Of a stretch of DNA of 64,000 nucleotides, positions 8,751-16,373 are shown piece by piece; the stretch's first letter is position 1, and each line of letters begins with the position of its first letter. The stretch covers positions 62,001-126,000 of the forward strand of contig NZ_FNZV01000002.1 of assembly GCF_900109555.1 (NCBI RefSeq), given 5' to 3'. The DNA is from Pacificibacter marinus (GTDB lineage: Bacteria > Pseudomonadota > Alphaproteobacteria > Rhodobacterales > Rhodobacteraceae). The notes below the pieces were generated by a model. That model did not search any database. It had not been told where the DNA came from and saw nothing but the letters and a program-made list of their open reading frames with translations. The translations under genes were made by a program, and so were the position numbers.

Positions 8751-8892
8751 ATGGAGCCATATCTGTATACGTGTAGCACCTTATGGCCCATAACTTTTTA
8801 GTAAAAATAGGGAACGCACCCATTAATTTCGGTGCATTCCCATATGCTTGTGAATCATTTGTCCGAACACGATAAATGAGGAAAGCGTTGTT

Positions 8893-8915
8893 TCGACCTT
8901 TCAGTTAGCTGCCGG
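8893..8915 (+). repeat. Degenerate dispersed intergenic element, copy 1
   Basis: The segment TTTCGACCTTTCAGTTAGCT followed by GCCGG closely matches the copy at 10600-10625 (TTTCGACCTTTGTGTAGAGC then TACCGG). Both lie in non-coding DNA in the same orientation. The element is short and worn; its origin is unknown. Confidence 0.4.
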
Positions 8916-9128
8916 TGCATTTCATGTCATGCCCACAACGAGGCACCTCTGCGCCCGAAATATCGAGAGAAGATACAATGCCGAATATGCTCTGCTGCAC
9001 ATGAGAAGATTTTCTGCGTGAGCATTAGCCACACCAGCAAAAGGCAGCTCTGTTCCGCATATCGTAAGTTCGATCTGCCTGCGGCGAATGACCGTAACGA
9101 GCCCACATCATCCTATGCTGCATGAATG

Positions 9129-9167
9129 TCTGACAAGCAAAACGATGTGATCGCGTTGCTTGTCAGA
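9129..9167. repeat. Perfect 12-bp inverted repeat
   Basis: Arms TCTGACAAGCAA (9129-9140) and TTGCTTGTCAGA (9156-9167) are exact reverse complements with a 15-base spacer. It lies 54 bases beyond the stop of the leftward TetR gene. Neither side has a T-run, so a Rho-independent terminator is not well supported; an operator or a mobile-element end are alternatives. Confidence 0.6.
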
Positions 9168-9220
9168 AATAGCGCACCTTATGCCAATTTCTGATCGCCA
9201 ATGGGGTGCGGCTGTCGCAT

Positions 9221-9820
9221 CTATTTTAGCAAGTTACTATTTTTTGGGTCCAACCGAGGCAAGATCAATTCAAATGGCATTTCCGAACCATCGCTCTGCA
9301 ACATCAGTTTGTTATGAATACGCAGTGTGGCGTACCCATGCACTAAGGACCATACCATGATCTCGTTGCCCTTTTCAGCGTATCGCGACGGCTCAAATAG
9401 CGCGCAGGTTTCTTCCAGCAATTGAAATGCCCGCAACGAGGCGTTTTGCAAGTCCTTATCAGCATGGGATTTGATCTCGGTTGAAAAGATCAACTCGAAA
9501 AGCGCACCATGTTTCTCTGCAAAATCAAGATATCCTTGGCATAACCCCAATATCTGCTCGTGCGGTCCTGGCCCTGCATTTTCCCGGCCTTCTTGCATGA
9601 AATCCGTGAATATCCGAAACCCATATGCAGCAATTGCCACAAGCAATGCCGTTTTACCCTTGAAATGATGGGCTGGGGCGGCATGTGACACGCCGGCTGC
9701 CGTCGCAATCTTACGCAATGACAGCCCAGCAACGCCGTCGACTTCCAAAATGTGGATCCCTTCGGAAATCAAGGCTGAACGAAGATTCCCGTGGTGATGT
9801 TTTGATTTTTGTTTTGCCAT
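9221..9820 (-). CDS. TetR/AcrR family transcriptional regulator
   Basis: About 199 residues. The N-terminal helix-turn-helix is clear: HHHGNLRSALISEGIHIL, then GLSLRKIATAAGVSHAAPAHHFKGK, which is the recognition helix and following Tyr/His region. The C-terminal ligand domain is helical and unassigned. The ATG at 9820 is preferred over upstream ATGs because MAKQKSKHHHGN is the usual start of this subgroup. It is divergent from the DUF2306 gene, with two operator-like palindromes in the shared 100-bp gap, so it probably represses that gene and itself. The inducing ligand is unknown. Confidence 0.88.
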   Translation of the reverse strand: MAKQKSKHHHGNLRSALISEGIHILEVDGVAGLSLRKIATAAGVSHAAPAHHFKGKTALLVAIAAYGFRIFTDFMQEGRENAGPGPHEQILGLCQGYLDFAEKHGALFELIFSTEIKSHADKDLQNASLRAFQLLEETCALFEPSRYAEKGNEIMVWSLVHGYATLRIHNKLMLQSDGSEMPFELILPRLDPKNSNLLK

Positions 9821-9841
9821 ATATCTCATTCTAACAGCCAC

Positions 9842-9883
9842 CTTGACAGCGTCAAGTTTTGCGTTAATCTTGACGGTGTAAAG
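9842..9883. promoter_or_regulatory. Two tandem CTTGAC-N3-GTCAAG operators
   Basis: A perfect palindrome CTTGACAGCGTCAAG at 9842-9856 is repeated at 9869-9883 as CTTGACGGTGTAAAG (one mismatch), centre to centre 27 bp. Both sit between the divergent TetR and DUF2306 genes. TTGACA inside the first copy can serve as a -35 box for the rightward gene. Binding by the adjacent TetR protein is inferred from position and symmetry. Confidence 0.65.
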
Positions 9884-9920
9884 TTCAATGCCTCATGGGC
9901 CCAAACGTCAAAGAAGCCAT

Positions 9921-10520
9921 ATGTCCCTATCAACTATTCCAAAATCACTTGTCGCGCTGTTAAGCATCCTTGTAGCGCTTGCGTCATGGCGTTTTATCGT
10001 TCTCGGCGTCGAGGTCAGTATGACGTTTATGCTATATCATGCGGAACAACGCCCATTGTTCTTCTTTGCCCACGTCGGATTTGCGCCGCTGGCGCTATTG
10101 CTGATGCCATTTCAGTTCTGGGCAGGCCTCCGAATGCGACGCCCCCGCCTGCACCGCTGGACCGGTCGTGTATATGGGTTAGCGATACTGATCTCTGGGA
10201 TCGGGGGGGCGTTCATGGCGCTTAACACCGATGCGGGACCGGTGGCTGGGCTGGGCTTCGGGCTTTTGGCAGTTGCATGGCTTGGAACAACCGCGCGCGG
10301 AATTTGGCTTGCGCGCGCACGCCGCATACCTGAGCATCGAGTGTGGATACTCCGGTCTGCCGCACTGACATTCGCCGCAGTCACATTGCGTCTTTATATT
10401 CCAATATCGCAAATGATCGGATGGCCTTTTGAGATTTCATACGCAGTCATCGCGTGGGCATGCTGGGTACCGAACCTGCTACTTGTTGAGGTTTGGTTGC
10501 AACGACAAGCTAAACTTTAA
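9921..10520 (+). CDS. DUF2306 family membrane protein
   Basis: About 199 residues with six or so hydrophobic segments. The family features are the YHAEQRPLFFFAHVGFAPLAL stretch with a histidine in a membrane helix, the RRPRLHRWTGRVYGLAI loop, and a late RIPEHRVWILRSAALTFAAVT segment. Members are inner-membrane proteins with conserved histidines that could bind heme or metal; no function is established. The ATG at 9921 follows a purine-rich site and places the first helix correctly. It is probably controlled by the divergent TetR regulator. Confidence 0.8.
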   Translation: MSLSTIPKSLVALLSILVALASWRFIVLGVEVSMTFMLYHAEQRPLFFFAHVGFAPLALLLMPFQFWAGLRMRRPRLHRWTGRVYGLAILISGIGGAFMALNTDAGPVAGLGFGLLAVAWLGTTARGIWLARARRIPEHRVWILRSAALTFAAVTLRLYIPISQMIGWPFEISYAVIAWACWVPNLLLVEVWLQRQAKL

Positions 10521-10599
10521 GCCGCCATTGGGACATGTGCGCGAAGAGCAGCTAAGTCCCGCATAGCGGAACTTGGTGTGCGGTGCAGCGAAGGTCCGG

Positions 10600-10625
10600 T
10601 TTTCGACCTTTGTGTAGAGCTACCG
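10600..10625 (+). repeat. Degenerate dispersed intergenic element, copy 2
   Basis: TTTCGACCTTTG, AGAGCT and CCGG blocks in the same order and spacing as near 8893. It sits between the DUF2306 gene and the decayed membrane-protein gene. Confidence 0.35.
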
Positions 10626-10663
10626 GAACGGCCCAAAGTTGCCGGTGTTGCTGCAATCGGCTA

Positions 10664-11134
10664 ATGACAGCTCTTAATTACGCATCTACTTTCACGATTA
10701 ACTTGGGCTTTTCACGGCTGCCTTTTCCATTCACTAAGCGTCCAGTTTCAATCGCTACCTTACATGATGCTGATGAAAATCAATTAAGCTTCTCTGCAGC
10801 AGTACTCGGTGTGCTGGCGGTCGCATCTGGGATTTACACATATCTTGGGGTCACGTCGCTGTTAGACGACAATGGTGCGCTGAGCTTTTTCGCCGCGATC
10901 AGCTATTCCATCGCTGTTTCGGTCGGTATCTTCGTCTTTTGGTCCTATCTCATACGCTTGCTGCCAGCTGTGCGCACGGTCGGAGCGCGACTGGGTTTGT
11001 TTGTGGCGATGCTGCTTGGATCGGCTGCGATCATTGCAGTGTCATCATGACTGAATACCGCAGCCTTGGCGGGGGCCGCTGCTGTTGAACAACACCTTGC
11101 CACGACCGTTCAAGATTAAACCCAGGCGATCAGA
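10664..11134 (+). pseudogene. Membrane protein gene broken by two in-frame stops
   Basis: The frame carries a convincing coding stretch, LPFPFTKRPVSIATLHDADE followed by four hydrophobic segments ending GSAAIIAVSS. It stops at a TGA (11048-11050), but the same frame continues with LNTAALAGAAAVEQHLATTVQD, a TAA at 11117-11119, and TQAI, which reads like ordinary protein. The TGA stands where a Trp codon and the TAA where a Tyr codon would be one base away. The frame is then lost. I recognise the N-terminal style from uncharacterised Rhodobacteraceae membrane proteins but not a function. The start is uncertain; coding character is only evident from about 10715. Confidence 0.6.
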
Positions 11135-11217
11135 CGCGCCGGTATCGTCCTGCGATTACGCCACTCGCGCCTGCGCGCGAAGGAAATCCGCAACGCCCTT
11201 TTACTTCTACCAGCGAT

Positions 11218-11688
11218 ATGCCAACCCAGCTGGTGTTCGGCAGAGACGGTGCTGGATTAACAATGACCGGCGCTATTTCTGCGGGTGATGCAGAACGGTT
11301 TGAGACATTTTTAAACGCCGAGGGAACCGATTTCGGAACGGTGCGGCTCAATTCACCCGGCGGGTCGGTCTCAGGCGCGTTGTTGATCAGTCAGCGGCTG
11401 CGCCAAGAAAATTTGGACACAGTCTTGGGGGCAGGGAACATCTGTCTCTCAGCCTCCCCGTATATCTTTGCTAGCGGTGTCGCACGCACGGTCGATATCG
11501 ATGCGCAGGTCGGCGTACACGAACATTTCTTTGACGTGAATGCGGTCATGCCTGCATTCCTCGCCGTTGAGGATATTCATAGGGGGCAAGGCGCAGTCAT
11601 GGCTTACCTAAACGAAATGGCGATCGACCCGCCGAGTGAATTGAGTGACTATCAATTGATTTTCACGCCCGATGCGGCAATTGAGTGA
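11218..11688 (+). CDS. ClpP/crotonase-fold periplasmic-type protein, probably truncated
   Basis: A 156-residue ORF with the ClpP-like core LNSPGGSVSGALLISQRLRQ, the glycine-rich loop of serine-protease-like (SDH/ClpP) folds, and ASPYIFASGVARTVDIDAQV following where the active-site region lies. The frame is open well upstream of the ATG (reading PFTSTSD just before it), so the real N-terminus with signal or membrane segment appears lost. The run from MAIDPP straight to SELSDYQLIF looks shortened relative to related proteins, suggesting an internal deletion. It directly follows the decayed membrane-protein gene in another frame; both may derive from a single deletion event. Probably not functional. 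Confidence 0.5.
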   Translation: MPTQLVFGRDGAGLTMTGAISAGDAERFETFLNAEGTDFGTVRLNSPGGSVSGALLISQRLRQENLDTVLGAGNICLSASPYIFASGVARTVDIDAQVGVHEHFFDVNAVMPAFLAVEDIHRGQGAVMAYLNEMAIDPPSELSDYQLIFTPDAAIE

Positions 11689-11782
11689 TCGTTTGGCAAT
11701 CAATAATGCAGAATATCACATTTACGCTTCTAATGATTTCTCAGAAGGCATGTCATTTCTTAAAATGCGACGGGTCGAACGC

Positions 11783-12508
11783 TTAATCTCTTTCAGAAAT
11801 AACAGTTTCGAAATCATCTATGTGCGATATCACCGCGAGTGCAGACCGGTTCAGCTTACTAAGTGTCGCGAGCAGGAACGACTGCTTTGCTGCAGCCATC
11901 GCGGCCTTTTTTACTGCGATTTTGGATATGTCAAAATCCATAACTCGTGCATTTTCGTCGATGCCTGAGCAGGCGATCAAAGCGTAATCAAGATGAATTT
12001 CAGATAGTTTTTGTACCACATCATTGCCAACAAGCGACCCGTCTACGCCCGCCATTCGCCCACCCAAAACAAAAACCTGATGGTGCTTGGGATCAAACGC
12101 CATAGCAGCACGCATCGAATTGGTGAACACAGTAAAACCTTTGCGTTTGGCTAAGTCGTGCGCGCAGGCTTCGATTGTTGTCCCTACATCCAGATACAGT
12201 GCTGCTCCGTCATGTATCAAAGCAGCGGCTTTGCGACCTACTGTCGCTTTCTCGGCAAGGTTTTGTCCGCGCTTTTGCAGGTAATCAAGGCGTTGGGTTT
12301 CCAGAGACTCAATTGGTCCAGCTCCGCCATGAAACCGCTGAATGCGGCCTTGGTTCGACAATTCGATAATGTCGCGGCGTACTGTTTGGTCTGATACATC
12401 GAACTGTGCCGATAGCGCATCAATGGTCACATAACCATGCTGAGAAACTTGGGATAAAATGGCTGCTTGTCTCTGGGAAAGCGCTTGGGTCTGTACTTGT
12501 TTGGTCAT
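11783..12508 (-). CDS. DeoR/GlpR family transcriptional regulator
   Basis: About 241 residues. The N-terminal winged helix is typical: LSQRQAAILSQVSQHGYVTI, then LSAQFDVSDQTVRRDIIEL with the TVRRD recognition motif, then a RFHGGA wing. The C-terminal domain resembles sugar-phosphate isomerases, with LYLDVGTTIEACAHDL and FTNSMRAAMAF, the phosphosugar-sensing fold of the family. The ATG at 12508 removes a 26-codon leader with no family similarity. It is divergent from the SLOG-ABC operon starting at 12863 and most likely regulates it in response to a sugar phosphate. Confidence 0.88.
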   Translation of the reverse strand: MTKQVQTQALSQRQAAILSQVSQHGYVTIDALSAQFDVSDQTVRRDIIELSNQGRIQRFHGGAGPIESLETQRLDYLQKRGQNLAEKATVGRKAAALIHDGAALYLDVGTTIEACAHDLAKRKGFTVFTNSMRAAMAFDPKHHQVFVLGGRMAGVDGSLVGNDVVQKLSEIHLDYALIACSGIDENARVMDFDISKIAVKKAAMAAAKQSFLLATLSKLNRSALAVISHIDDFETVISERD

Positions 12509-12862
12509 TCGCTCAGCCTTCCCTAAATGTGTTGGATATCTTACATTGTGTTCTGGGTATTTCAATACAGAAGTTACCATATGCATGAGGTCCTCCTACT
12601 GGCCCGCATAGCACTCAGAGTATTTTGTTTTAGTTTTTGGTCGCAGGGCGTATATTTTTCAGCATAATTATAGATACTTATGGTTTATTTTCAACGCCTT
12701 TAGAGTTCTGTGCTTTCAGGGCGATGCATTCCTTCTCAATATCAGCAAAGCGGAGGGGGTGATGGTAAGTTTGAGAAATGCGCAAAACTGTCATCGATTT
12801 GTTACTTATAAATGTAAGAAATCTTCCAAATAGGCGACTCATCACATTGGAAGACACGGCAT
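12509..12862. promoter_or_regulatory. Divergent control region of DeoR gene and ABC operon
   Basis: About 350 AT-rich bases between the DeoR gene and the SLOG gene. By position it contains both promoters and DeoR operators. I could not identify a repeated motif or a convincing -35/-10 pair by eye. Confidence 0.4.
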
Positions 12863-13507
12863 ATGGAAAAGACGATCAGGATTCATCAAGGAGGCGAGAT
12901 CAGCGTTGGCACTTTCAGTTTGGACGCAAAAAGCTGGACACGCCAGCCTCTAAAGAATGCAGAGCAAGGTGCCTCTATTTCTGCAAAAGATGCCCTTATA
13001 CACTTGGGCAAGATTGCGGACTTACGCCATCTCGTTGTTGGGATCATCGGACCGCGCGATGCGAGTGATGCGCAGATTGCTGCGGCTGAGCGCGTAGGGT
13101 TTGTTCTTGGCGGGCTGGGGCTAACATTAATCTGTGGCGGCAGGTCTGGCGTGATGGAGGCAGCCTCTAAGGGGTGCGCGCAGGCGAATGGCTTGATGAT
13201 TGGTATTTTGCCTGGCAGCTCGCCTGATGATGCGAATGAATTTGTCGGCATTCCACTTCCCACCGGATTGGGGGAAGCGCGCAATATGATCATTGCCAAA
13301 TCTGCACGGGTTTTGATCGCTGTTGGCGGCTCATATGGCACGCTGAGCGAGGTCGCCTATGGCCTGCATTTCTCCAAACCGGTGATCGGTCTTGCAGGTG
13401 CCGCAGATGTTGAAGGTGTGTGTCATGCATCCGAAGCAGAGGAAGGTATCGAACTGGCACTTGGAGCCTTGCTGGCCTCAGCTCCGATCGTGGCTGTGTC
13501 AGAATGA
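12863..13507 (+). CDS. SLOG-domain protein, TIGR00725/LOG-like
   Basis: 214 residues. The Rossmann-like SLOG core runs from about residue 58 (VVGIIGPRD) through LICGGRSGVMEAASKGC near residue 92 to VAVGGSYGTLSEVAYGL-like residues near 155, which corresponds to the PGGxGTxxE nucleotide loop of LOG proteins with changes. LOG enzymes release base from nucleoside monophosphates; TIGR00725 members have no assigned activity. The first 55 residues are not typical and may be a separate small domain. Its last codon overlaps the ABC ATPase start (ATGA), so it is the first gene of the transporter operon, suggesting a role with the imported ligand. Confidence 0.8.
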   Translation: MEKTIRIHQGGEISVGTFSLDAKSWTRQPLKNAEQGASISAKDALIHLGKIADLRHLVVGIIGPRDASDAQIAAAERVGFVLGGLGLTLICGGRSGVMEAASKGCAQANGLMIGILPGSSPDDANEFVGIPLPTGLGEARNMIIAKSARVLIAVGGSYGTLSEVAYGLHFSKPVIGLAGAADVEGVCHASEAEEGIELALGALLASAPIVAVSE

Positions 13508-14607
13508 GCGCCGTAACTCAAAGCGAGGTTTCTGGTCGAATTTCGCTCGAGGGTGTCACCAAGAAATTTGGTGAAGCAGAAGCAATTAAAAATATCTCTC
13601 TGACCCTTCACAAAGGAGAATTCGTTGCATTGTTGGGCGCGTCTGGCTGTGGCAAGTCGACAACGTTGCGATTGCTTGCGGGCTTAGAAACGGCAACCAG
13701 TGGTCGGGTCATGCTGAATGGGCGCGATGTGACCAAAGAGGGGCCTGCTGCACGCAACATTGCTCTGATGTTTCAATCCTATGCGCTGTATCCGCATTTG
13801 ACGGTTGCCCAAAACATATCAATGCCTTTGCGACTTGGGCGAATGTCAGCACTCCAAAGGTTACCGGGAGCGGGTCTTCTTAGTAATTCTGTGCGCGGCA
13901 TGCAGGATGCAATTGCGAAACGTGTGCTCGAGGTGGCCACAACCTTACGCCTAGAGAAGTTGTTGCAACGTAAGCCAAGCCAGCTTTCTGGCGGTCAGCA
14001 GCAGCGCGTTGCTTTGGCACGCGCTCTGGTGCGTGATCCTTCTGCCTTTTTGCTCGATGAACCGCTGTCAAACCTTGATACGCAACTGCGCGGCGATACC
14101 CGTGACGAGCTGCGCGCATTGCATCGGCGAACGCAATACCCATTTCTTTTGGTGACACATGATCAATCTGATGCTCTGTCTATGGCGGACCGTATTGCCG
14201 TGATGATTGACGGTCAGATTGCACAGCTTGGTACACCCAAGAATATATTTGAGACCCCTGCCAACATCGCTGTGGCGACATTTATAGGCAATCACCGCAT
14301 GAATATGGTGCCGCCAGGGGAGGCGGAATTACTGCATACCGCAGGCGGACAGTGTCATGTGGGGGTGCGGCCCGAAGATGTGCGTATTTCACCAAATGGC
14401 AAGCTTGAGGCGGTCGTTGAAAGCATCGCCTTTCACGGTGAAGAAACGATCCTACGGATGAAAACCCAAAATAACACGACACTGCGCACGATGTTGCGTG
14501 GCACACAGTCGTTGCCAAGCCAAGGTCAGACCGTAGGTTTGGCCGTTGAACAAAGCGCCATGCATTTCTTTGACCGCCAAGGGCAACGTCAGAAGGTGCC
14601 ACAGTGA
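13504..14607 (+). CDS. CUT1-type ABC transporter ATP-binding protein
   Basis: 367 residues. Walker A GASGCGKST, signature LSGGQQQRVALARAL, Walker B SAFLLDEPLSNLD and the H-loop THDQSDAL are all intact. The C-terminal 110 residues form the regulatory OB fold of MalK/UgpC-type subunits (CHVGVRPEDVRIS). A 25-residue stretch between the Q-loop and the signature (GRMSALQRLPGAGLLSNS) is longer than in MalK. The ATG at 13504 overlaps the preceding stop by 4 bp; an upstream GTG frame is an artefact of that overlap. It energises import by the two permeases that follow. Confidence 0.92.
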   Translation: MSAVTQSEVSGRISLEGVTKKFGEAEAIKNISLTLHKGEFVALLGASGCGKSTTLRLLAGLETATSGRVMLNGRDVTKEGPAARNIALMFQSYALYPHLTVAQNISMPLRLGRMSALQRLPGAGLLSNSVRGMQDAIAKRVLEVATTLRLEKLLQRKPSQLSGGQQQRVALARALVRDPSAFLLDEPLSNLDTQLRGDTRDELRALHRRTQYPFLLVTHDQSDALSMADRIAVMIDGQIAQLGTPKNIFETPANIAVATFIGNHRMNMVPPGEAELLHTAGGQCHVGVRPEDVRISPNGKLEAVVESIAFHGEETILRMKTQNNTTLRTMLRGTQSLPSQGQTVGLAVEQSAMHFFDRQGQRQKVPQ

Positions 14608-15488
14608 TGCGCAAACACCTTACCGACTTGATGCTGGTTGGCCCCGCGGCGATCTTGATTGTCGTGTTCATTTTTATGCCAGTTGCGATTGTGATTGTAC
14701 TGGCCTTCACGGATTATCAATTTGGTGCCAGCTCGGCGAACTGGATCGGAATTGATAATTTCTCTACTCTTTTCGGGTCAAAGATTGGGCGAAAGGCCCT
14801 GAGCAATACGTTGATCTATGCCGCCATTGTGATCCCCTGTTCTGTGGGATTTGGTCTTTTGGTGGCGATTGGGTTGCACAATCTATCAAAGACACTGCCC
14901 CGCATCTCGGCCATCTTGCGTACAGTTTATTTTTTACCTGTCGCGGCTACGATGGTCGCCTTGGCCGTATCTTGGCAAATGTTGCTACACCCATCCCTTG
15001 GGTTGATCAATAACTGGATGAGCATGTTTGGATTGCAGCCACAAAGATGGCTAAGCGACCGCGATCTGGTTCTCTATACGCTTGCTGTGATCGGTGTGTG
15101 GCAAAGCGTTGGCTACAATATGGTTTTGTTTTTGGCAGGTTTGGCCGCAATCCCATCGACCCTATATGACGCAGCTGAAGTCGATGGGGCTCAAAGCGGT
15201 TGGGCAAAGTTTTGGATCGTGACCTGGCCCATGCTAGGGCCAACGACAATGTTTGTGATGATCGTCACTGCGGCAACCGCGTTTAGGATCTTTGAAACTG
15301 TGGCGGCGATGACAGGCGGTGGTCCTGCTTATGCGTCTGATACAATCGTATATGCGCTCTACCGCGAAGGGTTTGTGTACTTCAAAGCAGGCTATGCCAG
15401 CGCGATCACAGTGGTCTTCTTTCTTGCCCTCCTTTTACTGACAGCCATCCAAATGCTGATCGTCGAGCGGAAGGTCCATTACCGATGA
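14604..15488 (+). CDS. ABC transporter permease (MalF/UgpA type)
   Basis: 294 residues with six membrane segments. The EAA loop EVDGAQSGWAKFWIVTWPML, which docks on the ATPase, lies near residue 195. The first helix begins at residue 12 without a cleaved signal. It overlaps the ATPase gene by 4 bp and the next permease by 4 bp, so the operon is tightly coupled. Sequence fits the CUT1 family, which imports oligosaccharides, polyols or glycerol phosphate. Confidence 0.92.
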   Translation: MMRKHLTDLMLVGPAAILIVVFIFMPVAIVIVLAFTDYQFGASSANWIGIDNFSTLFGSKIGRKALSNTLIYAAIVIPCSVGFGLLVAIGLHNLSKTLPRISAILRTVYFLPVAATMVALAVSWQMLLHPSLGLINNWMSMFGLQPQRWLSDRDLVLYTLAVIGVWQSVGYNMVLFLAGLAAIPSTLYDAAEVDGAQSGWAKFWIVTWPMLGPTTMFVMIVTAATAFRIFETVAAMTGGGPAYASDTIVYALYREGFVYFKAGYASAITVVFFLALLLLTAIQMLIVERKVHYR

Positions 15489-16303
15489 AACTTTCAAATA
15501 TCATTGTCGTGGGAGCTCTGGCCATTGGTGCCGCGATGGTTTTGCTTCCGTTCTTTTGGATGATTTCAATTTCCTTGAAACCGCAAGGCGAGATTTTCAC
15601 AGCGGATTTGCGGATTTTGCCACAACATCCAACGCTAATGAATTACTGGAAGGCCATCGTTGAGACGGACATCCCACTTTACCTGTTGAACGGGGTTATC
15701 GTGACCGGCTCTATCTTAGTTCTCCAGTTGGTGGTGACCATTCCTTGCGCCTATGCATTGGCGCATCGTGATTTTATGGGGCGAAAGTTGTTTTTTGGCG
15801 CAATTGTCGCAGCACTTTTGGTTCCTTTTCACGTGACTGCAATTCCGATCTTTATCGGCTTCGCGCAATTGAAAATTCTCAACACTTATACGGCTCTCAT
15901 CTTGCCTTTTGTCTCAACTGCATTCGGCTTGTTTTTGTTGCGCCAAGCTTATGCGCAAATCCCCGACGAAATAATCGACGCGGCGCGGGTGGATGGCATG
16001 AGCGAAATGGGCATTGCTTGGCGCATCGGTTTTCCCCTGTGCATGCCAACGGTCATTGCTTTTGCCATCTTTTCCGTCACCGCGCATTGGAACGATCTGT
16101 TCTGGCCGTTGATCGCAACAACGGATCCAGATCTTGCGACACCGCCGCGCGGCATCCTTTTCTTCCGGGACCAAGAAAGTGGCGACGACGTCGGGCCGCT
16201 GATGGCTGGCGCCGCACTGATAACCGCCCCGTTGATCATCGGATTTCTGATGGCTCAAAAACGCTTCACACAAGGGCTGGCGAGTACGGGGCTTAAAGGA
16301 TGA
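15485..16303 (+). CDS. ABC transporter permease (MalG/UgpE type)
   Basis: 272 residues, six predicted membrane helices. The N-terminal pattern PFFWMISISLKPQGEIF is characteristic of MalG-like subunits, and ARVDGMSEMGIAWRIGFPLC is the EAA loop. It pairs with the upstream MalF-type permease to form the channel. The solute-binding protein follows after 70 bp with its own ribosome-binding site. Confidence 0.92.
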   Translation: MKLSNIIVVGALAIGAAMVLLPFFWMISISLKPQGEIFTADLRILPQHPTLMNYWKAIVETDIPLYLLNGVIVTGSILVLQLVVTIPCAYALAHRDFMGRKLFFGAIVAALLVPFHVTAIPIFIGFAQLKILNTYTALILPFVSTAFGLFLLRQAYAQIPDEIIDAARVDGMSEMGIAWRIGFPLCMPTVIAFAIFSVTAHWNDLFWPLIATTDPDLATPPRGILFFRDQESGDDVGPLMAGAALITAPLIIGFLMAQKRFTQGLASTGLKG

Positions 16304-16373
16304 GGCCGAGCAAAACGAAACAAAACATCTCATCTCAATTCGACTTAACAAAATCTACTTCATGGAGCTACCA

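Larger units (their letters stand above)
8751..9220. other. Intergenic region at the right edge of the sugar island
   Basis: About 470 bases between convergent genes. It contains a copy of a degenerate intergenic element near 8887 and a perfect 12-bp inverted repeat at 9129-9167, both listed separately. No coding remnant or RNA gene was recognised. Confidence 0.5.

Noticed and set aside
11085-11288. Small forward ORF in the decayed membrane/ClpP region
   Set aside because: It is a third frame across pseudogene sequence; translations in the other frames match protein-like sequence better.
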